The notes under the pieces are model-generated. The model was not told the origin of the DNA. It did not search any database and was given only the letters and a program-made list of their open reading frames with translations. From contig NZ_JAUSSF010000001.1 in the NCBI RefSeq assembly GCF_030812195.1, forward strand, positions 868,001 through 932,000: a stretch of 64,000 nucleotides of DNA, read 5' to 3'. The position numbers and the translations under genes were made by a program. The stretch is from Chryseobacterium lathyri (GTDB lineage: Bacteria; Bacteroidota; Bacteroidia; Flavobacteriales; Weeksellaceae). Position 1 is the stretch's first letter; every line of letters begins with the position of its first letter. This document shows positions 26,743-35,669 of the stretch, one piece after another.

Positions 26743-29607
26743 ATGAACAGACAATATAATATACTCGGAATGACGTGCTCCGGCTGTCAGAAAAAAATTT
26801 CTGAAAAGCTCAACTCTGTTGAGGGAGTTACCGCTGATGTAAATCTGGAAAACAATACCGCAACCATCACTTCCGATAAGGAAATTGAATTGTCGGTTCT
26901 AAATAACGCTTTAGAAGAAATCGGAAAATACAGATTGGAAGACCCCAGTCAACCTGAAAAGACATTTATAAAACCTCAGGACAGGGTTTCTCCTTCTTCA
27001 GTATATTACTGCCCGATGGAATGCGAAGGCGAAAAAGTATATTTTAAACAGGGTGAAAGATGTCCGGTCTGCAATATGTATCTGGTTCCCATCGAGGAAA
27101 AACATGCTAAAGATCCTAATCATAAACCTGCCTACTCTTCTTCAAATCTGCCCGAGAATTTCAAAAACAGTATAGGAAAGCACTATTGTCCTATGTTCTG
27201 TGAAGGAGATAAAGTATATGACGAGAAAGGCGACTGCCCGGTTTGCCATATGCATCTGGAAGAAATTACAGAAGATCTTGCAAAAAATGCAACCTCTCAA
27301 AGCCATCAGCATGCTCATTCCCACCATCACGATCACAGCCATCATCATGAAGCTCCCAAAGTGACAGATGATATGGCCGGAAAATATTACTGTCCAATGT
27401 ATTGTGAAGGCGACAAAACCTATGATTCTAACGTAGGATGTCCTGTCTGCGGAATGGATCTTGTAAAATACCCGGAAAAGAAAACTGCAAAATACACCTG
27501 TCCCATGCACCCTGAAATCATCCGTGACGAACCGGGAGACTGCCCGATATGCGGAATGGACCTGGTAAGAATGCCAGACAGTGGCGAGGGTGAAGAAGAT
27601 GAAACATACAATATTCTGAAAAGGAAATTCATGACTTCCCTTGCCTTCACCATCCCGGTTTTTATTCTTTCAATGGGTGGAATGTTCATCACCTTTCCTT
27701 TTTCCCACACAATACAGGGGTTTATTGAACTTGCTTTAACGCTTCCCGTGATGTTTTATTCCGGATGGTTCCTGCTGAAAAGAGGCTGGGTTTCTTTCAA
27801 GACTTGGAATTTAAATATGTTCAGCCTGATTGCTTTAGGGGTTGCAGCAGCATTCATCTTCAGTATTGCCGCATTGTTCTTTCCTGATATTATTCCTCAT
27901 GAAATCAGAGGTCATAATCATGAAATCCCACTGTATTTTGAGGCGGTCTGTGTCATCCTAACGTTGGTAATTTTAGGACAGCTGATGGAAGCCGCCGCTC
28001 ATAAAAAAACGGGGAATGCTATCAAGGAACTGATGAATCTTTCTCCTGACGAAGCCAATCTTATTGTAAACGGAGAAGAAAAAAGAGTATTGCTTTCCCA
28101 TATAAAAATCGGAGATCTGCTGAAAGTAAAACCGGGTGAAAAAATTCCTGTTGACGGTAAGATCACAGAAGGAAGCTCTTTGGTCGATGAAAGTATGATC
28201 ACCGGAGAACCTGTACCTGTAGAGAAAAACATCGATGATAAAGTTTCTTCAGGAACAATCAACGGAAACAAGGTATTCATTATGAAAGCTGAAAAAGTTG
28301 GTGATGAAACCCTTCTTTCGCAAATCATTAAAATGGTAAATGAAGCCAGCCGGAGCAGAGCCCCAATACAGAAACTGACCGATAAGGTTTCCAAAGTCTT
28401 TGTTCCTGTTGTAATTCTGATTGCTGTTCTTACTTTTGTTTTATGGCAGTTTTTCGGGCCGGAAGGAAAAAGAAGTTTATTTGCTTTTGTGAATGCCGTT
28501 GCCGTTCTCATTGTTGCCTGTCCTTGTGCGCTCGGGCTGGCAACTCCGATGTCACTGATGGTGGGAATCGGGAAAGGAGCTAAAAGTGGAATACTCATCA
28601 AAAATGCAGAAGCGTTGGAACAAATGCATAAGGTCAATGTTCTGATCACAGACAAAACAGGAACTTTAACGGAAGGAAAGCCTTCTGTAGAACATATTGA
28701 AATTACAGGGAACAGAGATAAAAATGAGATCCTGAAACTTGCCTTTTCTCTAAACCAAAATTCAGAACATCCATTATCCAATGCCGTGATCAAAAGAGCA
28801 AAAAATGAAAATTTAACTGCTGAAAAGGTGAACCACTTTGAAAACATCTCAGGAAAAGGAGTTCAGGGGAAAATCAATGGAAAAACAGTTTATTTAGGAA
28901 ATGAAAGCCTTCTGGTCTCCAACAGCTTATCTATTCCTCAGGAATTAAAACAAAAAGCAGTCGAAGTACAGTCCAAGGCACATACCATCTCTTATATTGC
29001 ACAGGATAAAACAGTGTTGGGCTTCATCAGCTTTACCGATAAAATTAAGGAAACTTCCAAAAAAGCGGTTCAGCGTCTGATGAATGAGGGAATTGACGTG
29101 ATCATGATGACCGGTGACAATGAACATACGGCCAAGGCAGTTGCCGACGAATTAGGAATCAAACATTATAAAGCAGGCTGCCTTCCGGAAGATAAGCTGA
29201 ATGAGGTAAAAAAACTTCAGCAGCAAGGCAAGATTGTTGCGATGACCGGTGACGGGATCAATGATTCTCCTGCCCTTGCACAATCTAATATAGGAATTGC
29301 GATGGGAACCGGCACCGATGTTGCCATGGAAAGTGCAGAGATAACGCTATTGAAAGGTGATATTTTAGGTGTAGCAAAAGCTAAATTATTAAGTGAAAAG
29401 CTTCTCAAGAATATTAAAGAAAACCTGTTTTTTGCCTTTATTTATAATGTGCTGGGTATTCCCGTAGCGGCAGGATTATTGTATCCTTTCTTTGGAATAC
29501 TATTGTCACCCATGATTGCTGCAGCAGCAATGAGCGTCAGTTCACTCTCTGTTATTCTGAACTCACTGAGGCTGAACTCTGTAGATCTGGATGCAGATAT
29601 AAAATAA
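26743..29607 (+). CDS. copA: Copper-translocating P1B-type ATPase with four heavy-metal-binding repeats
   Basis: 954 aa from the ATG at 26743; the upstream TTG at 26713 is rejected. It has an N-terminal HMA domain with MTCSGC, then four Cys-rich metal-binding repeats with the pattern YxCPM...CPxCxMxL (about 27004-27084, 27178-27270, 27382-27466, 27490-27570). A His-rich run lies between repeats two and three (27301-27352). Transmembrane helices and the pump core follow: ion-binding CPC in [13 protein letters not shown] (28518-28526), phosphorylation motif DKTGTLTEG and hinge [10 protein letters not shown]. It exports Cu(I), or Ag(I), from the cytoplasm. Four repeats is more than the one or two often seen. 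The AraC-HMA regulator precedes it and DUF72 follows after 4 nt. Confidence 0.95.
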   Translation: MNRQYNILGMTCSGCQKKISEKLNSVEGVTADVNLENNTATITSDKEIELSVLNNALEEIGKYRLEDPSQPEKTFIKPQDRVSPSSVYYCPMECEGEKVYFKQGERCPVCNMYLVPIEEKHAKDPNHKPAYSSSNLPENFKNSIGKHYCPMFCEGDKVYDEKGDCPVCHMHLEEITEDLAKNATSQSHQHAHSHHHDHSHHHEAPKVTDDMAGKYYCPMYCEGDKTYDSNVGCPVCGMDLVKYPEKKTAKYTCPMHPEIIRDEPGDCPICGMDLVRMPDSGEGEEDETYNILKRKFMTSLAFTIPVFILSMGGMFITFPFSHTIQGFIELALTLPVMFYSGWFLLKRGWVSFKTWNLNMFSLIALGVAAAFIFSIAALFFPDIIPHEIRGHNHEIPLYFEAVCVILTLVILGQLMEAAAHKKTGNAIKELMNLSPDEANLIVNGEEKRVLLSHIKIGDLLKVKPGEKIPVDGKITEGSSLVDESMITGEPVPVEKNIDDKVSSGTINGNKVFIMKAEKVGDETLLSQIIKMVNEASRSRAPIQKLTDKVSKVFVPVVILIAVLTFVLWQFFGPEGKRSLFAFVNAVAVLIVACPCALGLATPMSLMVGIGKGAKSGILIKNAEALEQMHKVNVLITDKTGTLTEGKPSVEHIEITGNRDKNEILKLAFSLNQNSEHPLSNAVIKRAKNENLTAEKVNHFENISGKGVQGKINGKTVYLGNESLLVSNSLSIPQELKQKAVEVQSKAHTISYIAQDKTVLGFISFTDKIKETSKKAVQRLMNEGIDVIMMTGDNEHTAKAVADELGIKHYKAGCLPEDKLNEVKKLQQQGKIVAMTGDGINDSPALAQSNIGIAMGTGTDVAMESAEITLLKGDILGVAKAKLLSEKLLKNIKENLFFAFIYNVLGIPVAAGLLYPFFGILLSPMIAAAAMSVSSLSVILNSLRLNSVDLDADIK

Positions 29608-29611
29608 TGTC

Positions 29612-30340
29612 ATGAAAAAAGAAAGTCTTTACATTGGATGTTCGGGATTTTATAATAACGACTGGAAAGGGTCGCTATATCCTGAGAATGCCCAAAGTAA
29701 AGACTTTCTTACCTTATATGCCAAGGTTTTCAATACAGTGGAGATCAATTCCACTTTTTACAGGAAACCAACTGCTAAAACGCTTTTAAAATGGTATGAT
29801 GAAACACCCGCTGATTTTAAATTTTTCATTAAAATACCAAAAGTCATTTCCCATGAAAAACGGCTGAAAGATGCTAAAGAAGATATTTCAGAGTTCTGTA
29901 AACACATCCAAATTCATTTAAAAGAAAAGCTTTCCGGGTTTCTGTATCAGTTTCCTCCTTCTTTTAAAAACTCACAGGAAAACATCGATCTGATCTTGAC
30001 AAGTCTTGATTTTAATTATTTAAATGTTATAGAATTCCGTCATAATTCCTGGTGGACCGACGACATTTTCACTGTTTTAAAAGAAAATAATATTATTTTT
30101 TCCGGAGTCAGCTTTCCCGGTGATCTTCCGGAAGGAATCATAATCAATCATCCTGAAGCTCTGTATTACAGACTTCACGGAAAACCAATCCTCTATAAAT
30201 CGGAGTACAGCTTGGATTTTCTCGATGATCTGGCTGAAAAAATCAGTCATTCAGGAAAAAAAGCATTTATATTTTTCAATAATACATGGGGCACTGCTGC
30301 CATTAAAAATGCGACATATCTTAAGGGGACTTTAAAATAA
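29612..30340 (+). CDS. DUF72 (YecE-like) family protein
   Basis: 242 aa, the standard size. It begins with LYIGCSGFYNNDWKGSLYPE and contains VEINSTFYRKPTAKTLLKWY and FKFFIKIPKVISHEKRL, the typical TIM-barrel-like DUF72 blocks, and ends with FIFFNNTWGTAAIKNA. The function of the family is not established. Only 4 nt separates it from the copper ATPase, so it is expressed from that transcript, though a direct role in copper handling is unproven. Confidence 0.9.
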   Translation: MKKESLYIGCSGFYNNDWKGSLYPENAQSKDFLTLYAKVFNTVEINSTFYRKPTAKTLLKWYDETPADFKFFIKIPKVISHEKRLKDAKEDISEFCKHIQIHLKEKLSGFLYQFPPSFKNSQENIDLILTSLDFNYLNVIEFRHNSWWTDDIFTVLKENNIIFSGVSFPGDLPEGIIINHPEALYYRLHGKPILYKSEYSLDFLDDLAEKISHSGKKAFIFFNNTWGTAAIKNATYLKGTLK

Positions 30341-30686
30341 ATCTCTACATTTCCGTCATACAATCAACTCTCTTTGCCTATTCTAGGATATAGCAAAAAC
30401 AAATCATTACTTTTTATTGTTCAATTAAGATAATTCTCCATAAAAGGAAAAATAATTTAATCTCAACAGAAATAGAAAAAGACTATTGTTTTTACAATTA
30501 TAAATGTTAAAATAATAGAAAAAGGAAAGATAATTCAAAACCTTTTAATCTATTAGGAATGATATTTAAAATAAGAACTTAAAATAAAATTAAAAAGCAG
30601 TGTTTTAACAAATACTGGCATATAATTTGTTAACATTTAAGCGATAATTTAACATTTTTTTAACGATTTAAATCTCCATTATCTTT
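30341..30686. other. 346-nt AT-rich intergenic region upstream of the polysaccharide deacetylase
   Basis: Very AT-rich, with scattered short A and T runs. I see no ORF, strong hairpin or clean TTTG-TAnnTTTG pair. The region 30600-30686 probably holds the promoter of the deacetylase; TATAATTTG near 30620 is one base off the -7 consensus spacing. Confidence 0.45.
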
Positions 30687-31553
30687 ATGAGAAAAATTTT
30701 TGGGGGAAAGTCAAAAAATATGACTTTTCTCGGGATGACTGCATTGATGAGTGCGGCCTCAATTGTATTCAACGGCTGTAATGGCAAAACTGATGTGAAA
30801 GAGTTTGAAAAAAAAGTTTCACTGGAACATCCCACCGTGAAAACGGTCCCGAAAATAGATGATGAGAATATAGAATCCGATAAAAGAATCATTTACCTTA
30901 CTTTTGATGACGGCCCCAACCAGGGAACGGAAAATCTCCTTAAAATATTAAACAAAAGGAATGTGTGTGCTACTGCTTTTCTAGTGGGAAAACATGCTTA
31001 TGGAAGTAAAAGACAGAAAGATGATATGGAACTTTTAAAAAGCAATCCTCTGATTGAGCTTGCCAATCACAGCTTTAGCCATGCCCATAATAAATACACC
31101 GATTTTTACAAGAACCCTGAGGCTGTAGTCCATGATTTTGATATTGCCAAAGACAGTCTTAAACTTTATGATAAGATAGCAAGAACTCCGGGAAGAAATA
31201 TCTGGAGACTGAACAATATTAACGTTACCGATATTAAAAGTTCAACCGACGCTGCAAACGGCCTTAGAAAAGCAGGCTATAAAGTGATCGGCTGGGATCT
31301 TGAATGGAGACCTTCTCAGAAAATGACTTTAAAAGGAAGCCATGAGGCTATGATCAAAAAAGTGGACAGTATCTTCCTGAATGATCTGGAAAAAACATCA
31401 AGACACCTGGTTTTTCTTACGCATGACCAATACCTCAGAGATGCCGATTCCATCAATGAGCTGGACATGTTTATAGAAAAGCTTCAGAAAAGCAATAAAT
31501 TTGTCTTCAGAAAGATTTCCCAGTACCCGGAGATCAATGATATTCTCAATTAA
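30687..31553 (+). CDS. Polysaccharide deacetylase (NodB homology), lipoprotein
   Basis: 288 aa. The N-terminus carries a hydrophobic signal ending in VFNGCNGK, a lipobox with Cys31. The NodB domain shows motif 1 YLTFDDGPNQGT (catalytic base and metal Asp), motif 2 HSFSHAHN (HxxxH metal ligands), motif 3 RTPGRNIWRL and motif 5 FLTHDQ. It should remove acetyl groups from a polysaccharide, for example peptidoglycan or an exopolysaccharide, in the periplasm or at the surface. The strongly hydrophilic segment after the Cys is a spacer. It is a single gene. Confidence 0.9.
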   Translation: MRKIFGGKSKNMTFLGMTALMSAASIVFNGCNGKTDVKEFEKKVSLEHPTVKTVPKIDDENIESDKRIIYLTFDDGPNQGTENLLKILNKRNVCATAFLVGKHAYGSKRQKDDMELLKSNPLIELANHSFSHAHNKYTDFYKNPEAVVHDFDIAKDSLKLYDKIARTPGRNIWRLNNINVTDIKSSTDAANGLRKAGYKVIGWDLEWRPSQKMTLKGSHEAMIKKVDSIFLNDLEKTSRHLVFLTHDQYLRDADSINELDMFIEKLQKSNKFVFRKISQYPEINDILN

Positions 31554-31708
31554 TGTAACAGTGTATCAGTACAATTTAATAATGCACTGAATAAATTATA
31601 TTGATGGTAACCGATAACTAGCAACTAATTAACCAGTAACCTGCACCCCCAACAACAATTTTACAGATTCATTAGTTTTTTGCTTTTAAAATTCAGAAAT
31701 TTGCATTT

Positions 31709-32368
31709 ATGGATATTAAAGAAAATTATCATGCAATAAAAAATCAGCTGCCTGCGGGAGTTCAGCTGGTTGCCGTTTCCAAAACACATCCTGCTCAGAA
31801 TGTTCAGGAGGTTTATGACCTGGGACAAAAAGTCTTTGGTGAGAACAAGGTTCAGGAACTTATGGAGAAATACCCTCTCCTACCCAAGGATATCCAATGG
31901 CACCTGATCGGGCATCTGCAAACGAATAAAGTAAAATATATCGCTCCTTTCATTGATACTATCCAAAGTGTGGATTCAGAAAAACTTCTTTCAGAGATCA
32001 GTAAGGAAGCCGGAAAGAACAACAGAACTATTAAAGTACTGCTTCAGGTAAAAATTGCAGCAGAGGAAACCAAATTCGGATTTGAGATTGCTGAAGCTAA
32101 ATCATTATTCCAACAGTATATTGACGGAAAATTCACCAATGTTGAAATTACCGGCCTGATGGGTATGGCCACATTTACAGACGACAAAGAACAGGTGAGA
32201 GAAGAGTTCTTGATTTTAAAAAGACTTTTTGATGAATTAAATCAATTAAAAACACTCGAAACTTTATCTATGGGAATGAGTGATGATTTCCCGGCTGCCA
32301 TTGAATGTGGTGCTAATTCCGTAAGGGTTGGATCAGCTATTTTCGGGAGAAGAGATTACTCAAAATAG
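31709..32368 (+). CDS. YggS/PLPBP family pyridoxal phosphate homeostasis protein
   Basis: 219 aa. The PLP-binding lysine is in VQLVAVSKTHPA. The family markers FGENKVQEL and WHLIGHLQTNKVKYI are present, and the C-terminus has LSMGMSDDFPAAIECGANSVR with VRVGSAIFG. It is a single-domain alanine-racemase-like barrel without known catalysis, acting in vitamin B6 and amino-acid homeostasis in the cytoplasm. The start is supported by a GAAATTTG element close upstream, although the promoter match is imperfect. Confidence 0.95.
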   Translation: MDIKENYHAIKNQLPAGVQLVAVSKTHPAQNVQEVYDLGQKVFGENKVQELMEKYPLLPKDIQWHLIGHLQTNKVKYIAPFIDTIQSVDSEKLLSEISKEAGKNNRTIKVLLQVKIAAEETKFGFEIAEAKSLFQQYIDGKFTNVEITGLMGMATFTDDKEQVREEFLILKRLFDELNQLKTLETLSMGMSDDFPAAIECGANSVRVGSAIFGRRDYSK

Positions 32369-32385
32369 TATATTTAGGTATAGTT

Positions 32386-32419
32386 TTTGCTAATAATTGA
32401 ATCAAAAAATCTAAATTTG
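32386..32419 (+). promoter_or_regulatory. Flavobacteriia-type promoter of the sigma-54 activator gene
   Basis: TTTG at 32386-32389, a 22-nt spacer and TAAATTTG at 32412-32419, five nt before the ATG at 32425. Spacing is at the long end of the range and the leader would be nearly absent. Confidence 0.45.
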
Positions 32420-32424
32420 CAACT

Positions 32425-33609
32425 ATGCAAAAAATCCTTATTGTAGAAGACGAAAAAGCAATCTCGGGAGTATTACACAGTATCCTTTCTGATGAACTTA
32501 CCGATTACGAATTTGTTATCGCTGAAGATGGCCTTGAAGGCTACAAACAGATAGAAAAAGAAGATTTCGCATTGGTGATCTCTGATATCAAGATGCCTAA
32601 ACTTTCAGGAACAGAACTTTTAAAGCAAAGTATGATCTTAAAGCCTGAAAGCACATTTATCATGATCTCAGGTCACGCAGATATTGATTCTGCTGTTTCC
32701 TGCCTGAAGGAAGGTGCATATGACTTTATTTCTAAACCGATTGACATCAACAGGCTGATCACAAGTGTAAAAAATGCTCTAGCTAAAGAAAGTCTTAAAA
32801 AGGAAAATAAAAATCTTCAAACTGAAAATAAAACCTTAAAGAAAAAGGTTAACAAAAAATACCAGATGATCGGTGAGTCTCCTGCTTTGAAGAAGATCCA
32901 GGATATGATCGAAAAGGTAGCTGTTTCTGATGCCCGTGTTTTGATTACGGGACCTAACGGAGCCGGAAAAGAATTGGTAGCACACGCTATCCACAATCAA
33001 AGTGAGCGTGCAAGAGGCCCGATGATCGAAGTAAACTGTGCTGCGATCCCTTCTGAACTTATTGAATCTGAACTTTTCGGACACGTAAAAGGTTCTTTTA
33101 CAGGGGCTATTAAAGACAAGCAAGGAAAATTTGAGCAGGCGAACGGAGGAACCATCTTTTTAGATGAAATTGGAGATATGAGCCTTATTGCCCAGGCTAA
33201 GGTTTTGAGAGCATTGCAGGAAAGTAAAGTGTCTCCTGTAGGAAGCGATAAGGAAATAAAAGTTGATGTAAGGGTAATTGCTGCTACAAATAAGAACATG
33301 CAGAAGGAAATTGAGGAAGGAAAGTTCAGGGAAGACCTTTATCACAGGCTTTCTGTAATTGAAATCTATGTTCCGCCGTTGGACGACAGAAAAGAGGATA
33401 TCAAATTATTGGTAGATCATTTTTCCGGATTAATTGCCGATGAGCATGGTACTGCCGTAAAAAAGTTTGATGATAAGGCGATTGAAGCGCTTAAAGTTCT
33501 TTCATGGACAGGAAATATCAGAGAACTGAGAAATGTTGTAGAAAGATTAATTATTCTTGGCGGAAACACTGTTTCTGAAGAGGATGTTGCAAGTTTTGTA
33601 AGGAAATAA
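32425..33609 (+). CDS. NtrC-type sigma-54 response regulator without a DNA-binding domain
   Basis: 394 aa. It has a receiver domain (residues 1-120, phospho-Asp in LVISDIKMPKLSG), a coiled linker (KKENKNLQTENKTLKKKV) and an AAA+ domain with Walker A GPNGAGKE (usually GESGTGKE), the sigma-54-contacting loop GSFTGA (usual form GAFTGA) and sensor RHxLY-type RLSVIEIYVPPLDDR. It stops right after the AAA+ lid (ISEEDVASFVRK-like end), so the C-terminal Fis-type helix-turn-helix of NtrC is absent. It may act from solution or with another DNA-binding partner. A strong terminator follows. The sensor kinase is not adjacent. Confidence 0.92.
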   Translation: MQKILIVEDEKAISGVLHSILSDELTDYEFVIAEDGLEGYKQIEKEDFALVISDIKMPKLSGTELLKQSMILKPESTFIMISGHADIDSAVSCLKEGAYDFISKPIDINRLITSVKNALAKESLKKENKNLQTENKTLKKKVNKKYQMIGESPALKKIQDMIEKVAVSDARVLITGPNGAGKELVAHAIHNQSERARGPMIEVNCAAIPSELIESELFGHVKGSFTGAIKDKQGKFEQANGGTIFLDEIGDMSLIAQAKVLRALQESKVSPVGSDKEIKVDVRVIAATNKNMQKEIEEGKFREDLYHRLSVIEIYVPPLDDRKEDIKLLVDHFSGLIADEHGTAVKKFDDKAIEALKVLSWTGNIRELRNVVERLIILGGNTVSEEDVASFVRK

Positions 33610-33637
33610 TTTAATAGAACATTAAATATATGATAAC

Positions 33638-33670
33638 AATTTGCAGTAGCCTTACTGCAAATTTTTTTTG
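33638..33670 (+). terminator. Rho-independent terminator of the sigma-54 activator gene
   Basis: A perfect 11-bp stem AATTTGCAGTA and TACTGCAAATT with a GCCT loop, followed by TTTTTTG. Confidence 0.9.
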
Positions 33671-33713
33671 CCCTATTTTTAAATATTAAACTATATATGA
33701 ATCATAAAATACT

Positions 33714-35108
33714 ATGAACTTTTTAAACAAAAATTATACGAAAGAATGCCTTACCCTGGCTCTTCCTGTCATGCTTACGCAGGTTGGGCAGGTCTCGGTG
33801 AATCTGTTCGACAATATCATTGTCGGAAAACTTTTAGGAGCGGATGCGCTGGCTTCCGTTTCATTGGGGAATGCCGTATTTTTCTCGGTGTTTGTACTGG
33901 CACTGGGTTTTTCATTTGCCATACCGCCTCTTGTTTCTGAGGCACATTCCAAGCAGGACCACGGAACTATTAATTCCGTATTCAGCCACGGATTTGTGAT
34001 CAATATGGCTGTAGGGATTATTTTAATGGCAATTTTACTTTTAGGGATGCCGCTACTCTATCATTCCGGGCAGCCGGAGAAGATCATTCCGAATACGGTA
34101 GATTTCTTGGGTATTATGGCAATCAGCATGATCCCCTTCATGGCTTTTCAGACGCTTCGTGAAGTCTCTGAAGGTCTTTCTTATACTATTGGTGTTACGA
34201 AGGCAACGATTATTGCGAATGTTATTAATATTGTCCTGAACTATGTTTTCATTAAAGGACTCTGGATCTTTCCCGAAATGGGTGTAAAAGGATCAGCTTT
34301 AGCCACACTGATCTCCAGAATATTCATGGTGGTTTTCCTGTATGCTGTACTGGTGAAAGAGAAAAAAACAAGAAGATATATTAAAGATTTTTCCTTAAAA
34401 ATTCAGGTTTTCTCCAGAAGTATGTTTGATAGAATGGTGAAACTGGGCCTGCCTACTGCCTTACAGATGTTCTTTGAAGTTACCGCTTTTGCAGGTGCAG
34501 CATTTATCTGCGGGCTGATTTCGGCTCACGATATTGCTTCTCATCAAATTGCTTTAAGTATGGCCTCATTTACCTTCAACCTGTGTGTAGGATTCAGTGT
34601 GGCTTCAACGGTTATGATCGGAAGAAAGCTTGGTGAGCAGAACTTTGTTGAATTAAGAAAAGTCGGGATCAACAACCTGAAAATCGCCTTTATTTTTATG
34701 TGTATCTGCGGATTGGTCTTTATTCTGGGAAGAAATATATTACCTACTTTCTTTACTAAAAAAGAGGAAGTTGAAGTGATTACCCTTGCATCGAAATTAA
34801 TGATTATCGCTGCTTTATTCCAGCTTTCGGACGGAATTCAGGTAACGGCTTTAGGAATGCTCAGAGGACTTCAGGATGTAAAAATTCCATCGATCTATAC
34901 TTTTATTGCTTATTGGGTGATTACTATTCCTTTAGGATACTTCTTATGTGTCACTTTAAAAATGGGCGCTTTCGGAATGTGGATCGCTCTAGGACTGGGA
35001 CTCACGGTTTCTGCAGTTTTCCTGGTGAAGCGGTTTTTAAATATGTCTGCGAAGAGAATAAAGCAGAAACATACACAGAATATAACAATAGATCAATTGG
35101 GAGATTAA
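33714..35108 (+). CDS. MATE family multidrug/toxin exporter (NorM type)
   Basis: 464 aa with about 12 hydrophobic segments. The N-terminal LALPVMLTQVGQVSVNLFDN matches the first MATE repeat, and a second related repeat starts near MVKLGLPTALQMFFEVTAF. MATE proteins exchange Na+ or H+ for organic cations and other drugs across the inner membrane. It is a monocistronic gene ended by a very strong hairpin. The terpene synthase islet begins just after this terminator; a link between them is not shown. Confidence 0.94.
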   Translation: MNFLNKNYTKECLTLALPVMLTQVGQVSVNLFDNIIVGKLLGADALASVSLGNAVFFSVFVLALGFSFAIPPLVSEAHSKQDHGTINSVFSHGFVINMAVGIILMAILLLGMPLLYHSGQPEKIIPNTVDFLGIMAISMIPFMAFQTLREVSEGLSYTIGVTKATIIANVINIVLNYVFIKGLWIFPEMGVKGSALATLISRIFMVVFLYAVLVKEKKTRRYIKDFSLKIQVFSRSMFDRMVKLGLPTALQMFFEVTAFAGAAFICGLISAHDIASHQIALSMASFTFNLCVGFSVASTVMIGRKLGEQNFVELRKVGINNLKIAFIFMCICGLVFILGRNILPTFFTKKEEVEVITLASKLMIIAALFQLSDGIQVTALGMLRGLQDVKIPSIYTFIAYWVITIPLGYFLCVTLKMGAFGMWIALGLGLTVSAVFLVKRFLNMSAKRIKQKHTQNITIDQLGD

Positions 35109-35131
35109 AACTCCGGTTATTGACTAAATTT

Positions 35132-35172
35132 AAAAAAGCTGCGCGAAGTCTTCGACTTCGCGCAGCTTTTTT
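35132..35172 (+). terminator. Very strong terminator after the MATE gene
   Basis: A perfect 19-bp stem, arms 35132-35150 and 35154-35172, with a 3-nt loop (TTC) and a GC-rich core GCTGCGCGAAGTC. It ends in TTTTTT. Its last bases form the left edge of the first copy of the 23-bp direct repeat. Confidence 0.92.
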
Positions 35173-35189
35173 ATCCAAGAATAAGAACT
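35167..35189 (+). repeat. 23-bp direct repeat, left copy (islet boundary)
   Basis: Six T followed by ATCCAAGAATAAGAACT. An exact copy is at 36860-36882. The two bound the DNA that carries the terpene synthase, its decayed paralog and the large hairpin. The left copy overlaps the MATE terminator tail. Confidence 0.85.
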
Positions 35190-35354
35190 TGTATATTTTG
35201 GAGAAATATAGGGAAAATCATCAATATTAATTGATTTAAAATCACATCATATACAAAATTATATATGATTAATATTGAATAATTAAAATAAAATTATATT
35301 ATGTATAATAAATTCTTATTTTAGTATTCAAAACTAAACCAAAAACATCACAAT

Positions 35355-35606
35355 ATGAACAATGAAAATCTCAACACACTTGAGCTGTTTTACAAACAGT
35401 TTAAATAACCTTTCCCAACATTAAAAATTCCCAACCTGATTACTTTTTCAATGAAGTACAATCGGTAATCAAAGACGAGGCAACCAGATGGCATGCATTA
35501 TCTTAAAGTAATCCAGCATGAACATCCAATGTCTCTGAAAGAAGCCTGTCTTAAAGATTGGTGCTTGCACAATAAACACCTGAAAGAATTTGTGAGCATA
35601 ACTTAG
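35355..35606 (+). pseudogene. Decayed second terpene synthase (N- and C-terminal fragments, internal deletion, frameshifts)
   Basis: Three frames are needed. An ATG at 35355 gives MNNENLNTLELFYKQFK, then stop. A shift then gives FPNIKNSQPDYFFNEVQS, VIKDEATRWHALS and a stop, which aligns with the N-terminus of the neighbouring terpene synthase (PVYPWETLSS ... EEETRWYDQDYQFLS). A second shift gives HPMSLKEACLKDWCLHNKHL and KEFVSIT followed by TAG. This matches the post-NSE helix of terpene synthases (neighbour residues ~250-274: ISFDEACKEGMRIHDEL, VNEFVTLS). About 200 codons between the two parts, including both metal motifs, are gone. Confidence 0.75.
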
Positions 35607-35669
35607 AAAATAATCACATAGTGAGTATGAATACAATTTTTTATCATTTTAAACTAAAACCATATTATT

